Source: Marthasterias glacialis (Eukaryota > Echinodermata > Asteroidea > Forcipulatida > Asteriidae). Taken from it: a DNA stretch of 64,000 bases. The notes below the pieces were generated by a model. The model did no database searches. It was not told the origin of the DNA and saw only the letters and a program-made list of their open reading frames with translations. Each line of letters begins with the position of its first letter. Positions within the stretch are counted from its first letter, which is position 1. The translations under genes were made by a program, and so were the position numbers. The stretch covers positions 1,369,001 to 1,433,000 of the forward strand of contig OU452219.1 in NCBI GenBank assembly GCA_911728455.2, in the 5' to 3' direction. This document shows positions 55,197 through 64,000 of this stretch, one piece after another.

Positions 55197-58100
55197 GTAA
55201 GGTTCTGTAAAGATTTTGCTTCAGAACAATGTCCCCTTTTTTGTTCAGAGGACCACAATGGAAATAAGTCGTTGACTTGTTGTTATCTACGGCAAACAAA
55301 CACCTTTTCTTGTAGTTTTCTTGTATTGTATTTTTTCTTCTTCTTATTTTCATCTCGACAATGTCAAAATTTGTGCGTATTTGAATGTATTCTCTTTGCA
55401 GTTTGCCAACTAAATTAAACCAACGAATGGTCACAAGTTTCACACAGAAAAACTTCAATCATTTAGAATTCAGTTTAAATTTTAAATGAGCGGTGTTGAA
55501 TTTCAGTGGAAAACATAAACAAAGGCTGATCTGCTGGCACAACAACCAGAACAAATATCAATTATTATTTTTTTCAAATAGTTGTTACTGTTAATAAATT
55601 GTTGTTGGGATTAAAGTTGTCTAACTTGCTTGTAAAGACAGATAGAATTTCGAACATGCAATTAAGTTTAGATTTCACAGCGCGAAGTGCTCAGGGGCTT
55701 TTAGAGATCGAAAACACAAATTTTAAATCTAAAAAAAAAAAGCAAACTCTTTTTGCTAGATACTATTACAAATCTATTGTTCTTTTGAAATACCCGCCTT
55801 TTAAGTTTACAAGTACAGCGTGCATCATAGTGCTATTACATTTTTTCAGCGGCAACGGCTAAATCGCCGCGTCATCATGAATTAACGTAATAGGACGCCC
55901 TAAACAACACCCTTAGTAACAGTCGTAGCCGTAGTCTAAGCCGTAGCTGCTAATGCGGATACGGCCTTAGTATTAATTCACAACGTAGTATTAAACATGA
56001 TATCAACGCATTAAATCATCACTTTCTACTTTGTGGTACTATCTTCGTCAACAATCCTAAAACATGTGCAAAGCTTTGTCAAAGGTTTTCCTGAAGACGA
56101 ACAGAGTATACTGTTCGAAACGTCGAGATCACAACGGCTCTTTTTTCAGAGCCACCACTCCTCCCAAAAGTGATTCATAAATAGTTACACCTGCAAGTTT
56201 ATTAGTTACAGGTACTTCTTGTTTCAATGTCCCTAAGGGGCTAATTCACATTTTTTTATTTATTCGTTATCTTTCTAAAAATTATTTTTAGTCCTATAAA
56301 ATTAACGAAATGAATTGCAATTTAAAGGACAGCGAAAGCATTACATAGCGGTCTGTTCATAGGACACCTTCTAACTGTTCACTTGATCAACTTCGCTTTT
56401 AAGAGAAAGAGAGTTTCACTGTCTTGTTGTTGTGTTTACAAACAGAAAACCCCGCACAGAAAACAAAAATTGCTTTTCCCTGTATCCTCTTAAAAGCAAC
56501 ATAAAATGCATCCTGCCGTTTTTTACGGACCCAGAGATATGTATTATTTTGTTGTACGCGTGACATTCAACTTTCGATAGGATGCATGTGGCGGGAAGAA
56601 AATATTCCTCCATAGGGCAACGCCGGTGAGGGCGTTTTGTCATTACATCACCTCTGGTGGCAAGGAACTCACTCCCTGGTGACGCAATCGAGCGGAACTG
56701 ATGTCAGATTTCTGCCTCGCTGTGTCTATATTATTTCGCTCACGGAAGTCACAAAGTAGCCTATGTGGTAATACACATTGAAATCGGATAATTGTTTTAA
56801 TCTCCAGAAACGCGGCCAATTAAAATCGAATGGTACAACCCCTTTCTCTGCGGTAGTTTCAGAGATTATGGGTAAAACAAATCGTGTTTTTTATTCTACA
56901 AAAAGCAAAACCCCAACACCCCTTCTGTGTCTGTTTATGATAAACTTGCCATTAAAATGAAACCAATTATCAGTTTAATTTAATTAATATTGATGAGTAT
57001 GAAAAACGTAACCCCCCTAAAAAAAATTAAAAGAAAATGAACGAATTGATAAACACAATAAAAGGTGAACCAAACAAATGGGAAGTGATTCTTTTGTTCA
57101 TGGATTTCATTTTGTTTCGTTGCAATAATAACAATGCATGTAAATTTATTTCAGGTCTTTCTTTGAGCATATGTCATTCACCGGACTTGACAACACAAGT
57201 TGAATATGACTCTAGAGAGAAGTTGTGTTGCGGTGGTGTACTTCACTCCATAAGATTTGATATCCAGCCTATGTCGTGCTGTAAGTATCTTACCCATGGA
57301 ACATTCTGTTCATCTGCGTTGTGTTTGTCTGCAACTTTAAAATCGATACAGACGGGAGGAAAAAATCCCTCATGAGTTATGACCTTCATACCAGTAGTCT
57401 ACCAATCTTCCATAGAAATAGTTCTCTCTAAAATACTGTCAATGTAGTGAAAATAGAATTTGAAGACCCCAATTTTAATTGCGGTTGTAATAATCAGAAT
57501 TATGGACCACTGCAAGAGCATACTGTTAGACAGAGGAGTCTGAGTGCCATTTGAACATCGTTCTAAATCTGGACACCTGACTGTTTCGTTCCTACAAGTC
57601 AGGTGGACGTCATAAAATTATTATGATTCAACCCATTACAGAAAACCCAAAACACACATCCAGATCGTTTCATGTTATTAACAAATTTATTGTACCGTTA
57701 TAATTGACATTCGAAAGAATATTAAATAATACTTTATATTAACATAGATGTTAATTGTTGCATCCAGGAAAAAGAATATTATAATATTTTTTTTAAAACT
57801 ATACACCGATGTGTGTAAAGCACTGCATACAAAATACTTTCCAGAGTCCTGTAAAAAATCTACAGGCATATTCCTCGGGTGGGATTCGACCCCTCCATTT
57901 TGTACCAGGAGTCCAACCAACTAGCTAGACTACCGAGATTGCCCGGCAGCTAGAGGCAGTTCGAATCATATTTATAGCCAGCAGTACGCAACCATAACAA
58001 AATGAACATCTGTTACAATTAATAGAAATATCATAAAATAAAATTTGTGGACAAAACATGTTCATTTTTAACTGCAATTTTTCAATTTTTGTTGTTTTTC

Positions 58101-61100
58101 AAATTTATTGCTAAAAATGATCTTTTTAGTCCGAACATTTATAAAAAAACAAGAATTTATAGCTACAAATTTTTCGTTTACTGTTTTCTCCCCAAAAATA
58201 TCAAAACCATGCTCCAGATTTTACAAATAAATCTCATTTTGCAAGGCTAGCAATTTCAATATGAATGAATTCCAGCAATTTGTTTGCAATTTAATGCAAA
58301 TTTTCATTCGTTTTGTTTTGGTCATACAATCACAGACAAAATTTCACTAAAAGGACGCTTCAATTGAATATTTTATTTCTGTTTTCTATTTAATCACCAC
58401 AATAATTTGGGTTGTAAGAACAAGGGATAAAAAACATCTCTCCTCTCCTCTTCACCGGCCAGGTTTGAGGAACAAGGGATAGAAAATTATATCCTTCCTT
58501 AAATACTGAAATTGTTAAAACTCGGTCCACAAACAGACCTGTCAGGACATACATTTTTGTTCTCCAGATTTCCCGACAATGAAATATATGCATTGTCATT
58601 ACAATGTGTGCCTATTTTCTTTTCGTACACTATGATGCAATAGTATTCTGGAGTAAAAAATGTGTCACATTTTGTAGCTCAGAAAAGGTATTAAGACTAT
58701 TTAGACTGTAAACCATATTTTCTAAAGTGCACCATTTTCTTCATTTGTTTTTGCAGCAACATTTTATGAAGAAAAACAGCATGATTTTAACATTTTTAAA
58801 AACAACTTCAAGAAATGTTGCTATAGATTACCAAAAACAACAACAAAAAACTGAAAGTGAAAAACTGTAGTTAAAAATGAACGTGAAGCAAGTAATGAGA
58901 TACTAATGGTCTTTTTAGTATATAAAGAAATACAATATGCCAAAATTGCAGGGTTCACCTGAAATTTGTTTTGGCGTGGAATGTGGAGAGGTAATTTGTA
59001 CAGTTAATGCATTGCATACTTCCTGGAAAAAAAACCCAACCCAAAACAAACAAAACAAGAAATGAACATTTGTTACGGGTAAAACAGACAAAGACTTTTT
59101 TCAATGTTTACTTTTTAGGGTGAACAAAGAAAAAGTTTAATTTTGAGGTGAACAAAGACAAATTGACTGGGGCGGGATTTGAACCTGCCATTTCCGGCTA
59201 AATATACCGACTCTCTACCAACTGAGCTATATCCAGCCCTAATTTTGGCAGTTTCACTGTTTTTTCAATATCGTAGTCAGAGGCCACAGAACCAGCTCTA
59301 TGGATAGAACCTGGGAAGCGACAGTACAGGGATGACCTTAAGGGGATGCGACTTTTTAATTTCAAATATTAAGTAATAAACCACAAGGGAAACTGACTGG
59401 GTAAATTTTGATTCAAATTGGGGTGAACAAAGAAAAATTCACTGGATGGGGAATTTGAACCTGCGACCCTGGCTTAACGATTATAAAGTTGATATCATCA
59501 GTGCCAATCCTCCTGAGAAACAGTTCAGTCTGAAACACATGTACATTGCAATGTCAAAGTCCAGACAATAACATTTGTAAACCCAAAACTTTCGCGTATA
59601 TCAATCAGCGATCAAATTAAGCATTTTTTATTTTTGAGAGTGAACAAAATTCCAGACAAAACATAAGCCACTCTTTTTTGGTGTGCTCTCACTTGAAGCC
59701 AACCATCTATAATTCGAGGAAATTTTCACAGGTTTGTTTGAAGAGATTATGGAAGAGTAGAGAATGAGAATGACTTTACTATTTTCAAAACTATATTATC
59801 CCTCTAACGTTACTTAATGCTGGTTGTGTTACAGGCGGCCAGTCGCTCTACAACTCTGCAAGTCAAAGCTGCTGTAACCATGAGATCATTGATCATGTGA
59901 CGTCCCCTACCCTTGATTGCTGCACTTATCAAACAGATCAGCGAGTGTACGATACGGAAAAGCTGATGTGCTGCTTGGGGACACTGGCAAACAGGACTGC
60001 AGGTGATGTGATGAACAGTAATTAAAAACTAATGAATGTTTTGGAAAAATGTCCACATCTTTCAGAGAGATTTTTTATATTTTTTAATGAATATTGGGCT
60101 TTATTTCTTCCCCCTTTTTTTTTTTTAAATATCCCTCTTGAGGAATTAGTAGCTAAATTGTTAACCTTTAAACAAGAAAGTCCAAGTGGACATTTCATCG
60201 CGCGGCTGGCACTCTCGTGCGTTCATTCCCCAAAAGAACTAAAATGATGTTTAGCGAGTAGCATTGTCAAGCCCAACATAGACGTAAAAATGGCTAATTT
60301 TTCATGATTTCGAGACGATGTAATCGTTCAAAGTGCCTGTTCCTCTCTGTATACATTCCGTCAACCTTTTTGGACAAGTAAGGATATAATTCGACCTAAA
60401 TTAAGAGAGATAAAGTGGCAGTTGGATAGGGCATTTTTTGCCAATTGGGCACAAGGTCCTTCCAAAGTAATGCTTGTCTTCCTTTGCACAAACGTTTGGT
60501 GAGTTAATCCCATTAACAGAGGAAACTTAACCTGGCTTGATGAATTTATGGTAACACCTTGCACTCAGTCTCTCTTGCACATCCTTGCAACATCCTCACT
60601 CGTCACAAGTCGAAGGTGTCTTGTGTTCTACGTCATTGTTCTTGTCTACCTGAAATGCATTTTAAAAATAAAAGGAGAGAAAAAAGAAAAAGAAACAAAA
60701 AGGCTTTAAATAATTTTATGATTTAAATATGCTGCTGAAAATTACACTCACTCATGCATGCAGTGTATATCTTGTAAAAGAAATGCTTACCAGAATAAGG
60801 TTACCAGCCCCAAAATACCATGTCACATGTACCATCTGCGACTGGCATCCTGCTTATTGTCTGCTTTTAAGCAGCTTTATGAAATCGAGCTACGATTGAA
60901 AGGGTCCAAAAGTACAATTTTGCATAAGAATTTTCCTGTGAACATTGCTACAGAGTCTTTAAAGGGCCCATGAAGAGGTTTTTTGTCACGGAACATTTTT
61001 GTGGCTGAATATATGGTTTGAAATTAACAAAACATAGTATTGACTATTTTGATGTGTCTGTTATGCATTAATACACTTTAATTGAGCCCCGAAAATGTGT

Positions 61101-64000
61101 GCCATCTGATTGCGCAATGATCCATGACGTAGGCTGTGGTAAAACATTTCAAAGACGGCTCTGGTGCCGAGTGGTCAACAATGCATTGTATGTTATTGTA
61201 ACACGCATGGCCCTGGTCAGCCGTTCCACTGTCTCCGTCACAGATTTTATGTCAATGAGGAAGGGTGGGCGTAGCACGGCAACCCCCTAATTTTAGAAAT
61301 CGTTATTTCTACGATTAATACGCATGTAAAAAATGTGAAAAAAGTAAAGATATACTATAATAGGCATACTTGATTTTTTAACCAATAAAAAAAAAAAAAT
61401 TCCTGGGACCTTTATAGGGGCTGTGTCGTCATGATTCTAGCAGGCTGTACTCTCACCCAGATACTGCACACGTGGAAGCTTGCGGTCAAATTACAAAGGG
61501 TTGCTGTCTTTGTCAAACTGTGATGTGACCGCCAGTACGTGCGTGCGCGAAGCAACTCGGTTATTCCATTTTATTCAATAATCCGGCCTGACGACACAGC
61601 CCCTTTAATTCAAACTATTAGGGCTCGAAACAAGAGGATGTTTTTCCTAATCTATTTGCTTGTATCTATGTTCTATTTATAGATTCAGAATGTTGCGGTC
61701 CCACAGGGATGGACACCTCCCATCAGACTTGTTGCTTCAATGGTTCACAGTACGCCCCAAGGGAGGGGCTTGGGTCTTGCTGCGGCTTGGACAAGCTCTT
61801 CGACAAGGAGACGGAAATGTGCTGTGAACGATACGGACCCAACCCTGCAAGTGTGGTCCATGTGGTTGGTCATGATGCAGTGATAGACGACGTCTTCGAA
61901 TGCTGCAAACTGACTGCTATTAATAATACAGAGAAGAGATGCTGCGATGGGGTACGCCTTCTGTTGCTCAATTCATTTTATTGCAATCCGAATGAATTAA
62001 GTGCAATGTATCAACTGATGCAGGGCTGGAATTTGGGAGGGGGGAATCCGCAAGACCGCAGGGCTTGTAGCTTAAAATATTTACAGGACCAGATTTGGTT
62101 TTTCACAAAATCGGAGTTGAAATGAGAAGGAAAAAAATACCCACACAGTTTAATGTTTGAACTGTTTTAATTTGAACAAGCGATAAGAGAAGATTAATCT
62201 CATTTGTGTTATGGGTATGAATTCTTCAATACTTAACAGAACTGAAAGATATTTATCAGGTGAACAAAAACAAAAGAACGTTGTTGAACAAAAACACAAG
62301 ACCACTGGACTTGTCCAGTCACAAGTTTACTGGCCCAATGCTAAAACCACCCGCCTCGGGACTGGGGTCCAGTCTAAATTTCAAGGTCTGTGATGTCTTA
62401 ATAGACCGATCCATTAAGCCCCGCCCTTGCTGTACTGACCAATCACAGACGTGACTGCGCAACCAAAAATCAGACAAAAGTCTGACAAACACGTTGGTGC
62501 ATATGGCGTGCGATCACAGTGGGCGGGGCTTAATGGATCAGTCTATTACCTTCCTTGGTTTATTGGAAGTATGCAAATAACTATCAAAACTTTGTCAACA
62601 ACAATTTTGCTGCCTATTGTTGAATGTTGTCTTTTTGATGATTACAGGGAATATGGTGTCCCGATGAAGTCATACGTTTCATCAATTTCAAGACGCTGTC
62701 ATTGTCATATGTATTACTAGATATAAATGATTGACTTACTCTTTTCCATCAGACTCAAAACGATAAAACTCTTTACAATGACTGCTGCGGCCAAACGACC
62801 TTTGACACTCGTTCCCAAATATGCTGCCAGAAAACAGTAAGGGAGCTCACAGATGGAGAGACAGAATGCTGTCAGGATCAACCCTTCAACCCCGCCAATC
62901 AGGTGTGTTGCGGATACGGTCAACAACGAGTTCTCTCCAATATTGGTGAGTCCCTGATTAACACACCCAAGGCAAATTTATCTTTCTCCCAAAACTAGGT
63001 AACAAAAACCTCAAAACTAATTGCAAACTATGAAGGTTAAACTCTACTTAATCCCGAATCATCCTTAATTCATCAGTTATAATTACTTGAATCCGATGGG
63101 TTTAAAACTGTACCTTCAAACAGCAATTAATTGTTCATGATGCAAAGCAGATCAATTAGAGTCCAAGCAACTGGGTGCTTGGACCCAATAGAGAGGCACT
63201 AATTGGTGTGGCACATCTAGGGGACGAGGGGCTTGATTTCACAAAGCACTAAGATTCATCTTAAGATGAGTTGTCAATACCACCATAGTGATCTGTATTG
63301 TGGCGTGTCGTGGCCGAGTGGTTAGTGCGTCGGACTCAAGCTCTGGTGGCTGAGTCATCGGAGTGTGGGTTCGAGTCCCGCTCATGACACTTGTGTCCTT
63401 GAGCAAGGCACTTCACCATAATTGCTTCGTAAAAGTTGGGGAGGTAGAGCTTTCTGCTCTACCAGCCAGGCTTCTGATGGATGATATCCAAGCCTACATC
63501 CTTACGGACTGTAAAGGGGGTAACTCTGTTTCAGCCCCAGGAGTAGGTGGCAATGGCCCCTGGGAAAACAGTTGATTTGTAGCCCACACCTCGAGTGGCT
63601 TACAGGCCTTGTGTGTCTGGCGACTATCATAAAAAAAATAGTAATAATAAAAATTTAAAAAAAATTAAAAATCACACTTTGATTAGCAGTTAAGATTGAC
63701 TCACACTTAAGATCAATCTTTTTTTCTTTTTTTTAATGAAATTGACCCCCAGATAAACTAAAACTAAATCAATTCACCTTAAATTTATTTGGATTATTTT
63801 ATACAAAAACACAAATCTAGCTACAACTTAACAAAAGTCTAAGTCTTCACTCAGAAGACAATACAGTCCTCTGTAGAACTGTTATCTTTCAGAAGAATTG
63901 TGTGAGATCCTGCAAACTTGCTTTCTGAATTGAATTCATAGCTTCCTTTATTTGAACTCTTGGCAGGTCATGGTCATTGCTGTGGGCGGCTGCCATACAG
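55085..64000 (+). CDS. Second galaxin-like gene (5' part; runs off the window)
   Basis: Exons seen: 55085-55196, 57155-57280, 59835-60002, 61683-61951, 62753-62945, 63967-64000 (cut by the window edge). All junctions are GT-AG and in frame, giving 300 residues so far with about 16 Cys-Cys pairs. The layout parallels gene 1: leader exon ending in phase 1, a 126-nt exon, galaxin repeats up to a phase-0 border, an exon ending Asn-Ile-Gly, then an exon starting Gly-x-Gly-x-CysCys-Gly. The difference is one extra intron, because gene 1 exon 3 (362 nt) corresponds to two exons of 168 and 269 nt. This is a tandem paralogue. Whether it also ends in an NTR-like domain cannot be seen. Confidence 0.82.
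56091..56125 (+). repeat. Hairpin with CGAAACGTCGAG (relative of the 9.3-kb repeat)
   Basis: CTGAAGACGAACAG pairs in part with CTGTTCGAAACGTC around AGTATA. The CGAAACGTCGAG end matches the reverse of the repeats at 9326-9545. It lies in intron 1 of galaxin-like gene 2. Confidence 0.5.
57155..57280 (+). CDS. Galaxin-like gene 2, exon 2
   Basis: Residues 38-79, 126 nt, from acceptor TTATTTCAG to donor TGCT/GTAAGT, phase 1 to phase 1. It contains VEYDSREKLCCGGVL and a second Cys-Cys split by the intron. Length, phases and motif order are identical to exon 2 of gene 1. Confidence 0.82.
57800..57990 (-). repeat. tRNA-derived SINE (GGCAATCTCGG family), copy 3
   Basis: CACCGATGTGTGTAAAGCAC, then GGGTGGGATTCGACCCC (reverse B box), then CTACCGAGATTGCCCGGCAG and AGCTAGAGGCAG. 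It is the reverse of the copy at 46935-47150 and lies in intron 2 of galaxin-like gene 2. Confidence 0.7.
59115..59241 (-). repeat. tRNA-derived SINE, reverse copy
   Basis: GGTGAACAAAGACAAATTGA, then GGGATTTGAACCTGCCATTT, then ACCAACTGAGCTATATCCAG and CCCTAAT. A second, truncated copy (GGGTGAACAAAGAAAAATTC, then GAATTTGAACCTGCGACCC) lies at 59410-59480. Confidence 0.75.
59835..60002 (+). CDS. Galaxin-like gene 2, exon 3
   Basis: Residues 80-135. It opens with CGGQSLYNSASQSCCNHE and includes DCCTYQTDQRVYDTEKLMCC. Acceptor GTGTTACAG, donor GCAG/GTGATG, phase 1 to phase 1. It corresponds to the first half of exon 3 in gene 1. Confidence 0.82.
60740..60905 (-). repeat. Dispersed repeat with GGGCCCAATTTCATAGAGCT end, copy 3
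   Basis: GGTTACCAGCCCCAAAATAC, then GTCTGCTTTTAAGCAGCTTT and ATGAAATCGAGC. It lies in intron 3 of galaxin-like gene 2. Confidence 0.55.
61683..61951 (+). CDS. Galaxin-like gene 2, exon 4
   Basis: Residues 136-225 with six Cys-Cys pairs (SECCGPTGMDTSHQTCC, SCCGLDKLFDKETEMCC, and others). Acceptor TTTATAG. The donor GGG/GTACGC is weak but gives the phase-0 border expected from gene 1. Confidence 0.82.
62401..62546. mobile_element. ATAGACC-type MITE (GATCCATTAAGCCCCGCC family), intact copy
   Basis: 146 bp with 24-26 bp terminal inverted repeats: ATAGACCGATCCATTAAGCC at the left and GGCTTAATGGATCAGTCTAT at the right, one mismatch. The flanking TA on both sides is compatible with a TA duplication. 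It lies in intron 4 of galaxin-like gene 2. Confidence 0.85.
62753..62945 (+). CDS. Galaxin-like gene 2, exon 5
   Basis: Residues 226-289 with four Cys-Cys pairs, beginning Thr-Gln-Asn and including NDCCGQTTFDTRSQICC. Acceptor TTCCATCAG, donor ATTG/GTGAGT. It is the direct counterpart of gene 1 exon 4 (NFTDCCGPETFDVRTQTCC), with the same start and end phases. Confidence 0.85.
63226..63749. mobile_element. Inverted-repeat element split by a SINE insertion
   Basis: The left end GGGGCTTGATTTCACAAAGC with AAGATTCATCTTAAG and the right end AGATCAATCTT...AATGAAATTGACCCCC are roughly inverted. A tRNA-derived SINE occupies 63298-63640 between them. It lies in intron 5 of galaxin-like gene 2. Confidence 0.55.
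63298..63640 (+). repeat. tRNA-derived SINE nested in an inverted-repeat element
   Basis: The head GTGTCGTGGCCGAGTGGTTA, then GGGTTCGAGTCCCGCTCATG, then CTTGTGTCCTTGAGCAAGGC, and a 3' part CACACCTCGAGTGGCTTACA followed by an A/T-rich tail. Same family as 44039-44368. Confidence 0.8.
63967..64000 (+). CDS. Galaxin-like gene 2, exon 6 (partial, cut by window edge)
   Basis: After acceptor CTTGGCAG the frame reads GHGHCCGRLPY, matching the opening of gene 1 exon 5 (GSGMCCGSQAY). The exon continues beyond the window. Confidence 0.7.

Noticed and set aside
55102..55458. 118-codon open frame, minus strand
   Set aside because: It overlaps the leader exon of galaxin-like gene 2 and has no recognisable domain.
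56091..56125. Hammerhead ribozyme (CTGAAGA, stem, then GAAAC)
   Set aside because: If the stem pairs fully, the essential G of the GAAA core is used up. No convincing stem III or cleavage triplet could be drawn.

Overview
The window is eukaryotic and non-viral. It has long introns with GT/AG borders, polyadenylation signals, and a dense layer of SINEs, LINE remnants and short inverted-repeat DNA transposons. Several SINE copies carry a core resembling the Deu domain of deuterostome SINEs. The gene set (galaxin-like dicysteine proteins and a METTL27-like methyltransferase) fits an invertebrate deuterostome, most likely an echinoderm. That taxon is an inference, not a demonstrated identity. I joined exons by hand from splice signals, intron phase and protein pattern.

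Layout. (1) 1-2.9 kb: a 60-bp minisatellite and a possible last exon of an unidentified + strand gene (2577-2680), followed by AATAAA. (2) 2.9-9 kb: intergenic, repeat-rich. (3) 9032-28115, + strand: a complete 12-exon galaxin-like gene. Every exon junction keeps frame and gives a predicted 1230-residue secreted protein with a signal peptide, about 56 Cys-Cys pairs, and a different C-terminal domain that looks NTR-like. (4) 28.1-32.8 kb: AT-rich intergenic with a tRNA-derived SINE. (5) 37100-32835, - strand: a complete 5-exon METTL27-like methyltransferase gene of 215 residues. (6) 37.1-55.0 kb: no convincing host gene. It holds a pogo/Tigger-type transposase remnant, remnants of at least two LINE lineages, SINEs, large hairpins, and a 1.5-kb element with TTAA at both ends. 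(7) 55085-64000, + strand: a second galaxin-like gene running off the window. Its first exons match gene 1 in splice phase and, for exon 2, in exact length (126 nt).

The two galaxin-like genes are tandem paralogues in the same orientation, with the methyltransferase gene between them on the opposite strand. Galaxins are known from coral skeletal matrix and related secreted proteins. Here the paired cysteines imply a long disulfide-bonded extracellular protein, and its biological role cannot be read from the sequence.

The least ordinary non-coding structures are these: a 362-bp inverted-repeat element filled with copies of a near-perfect 18-bp palindrome (12925-13286); a 71-78 bp hairpin element present twice, each copy flanked by a 9-bp duplication; several inverted-repeat families that share the terminus ATAGACC; and very long hairpins at 33.1, 40.9 and 52.1 kb.
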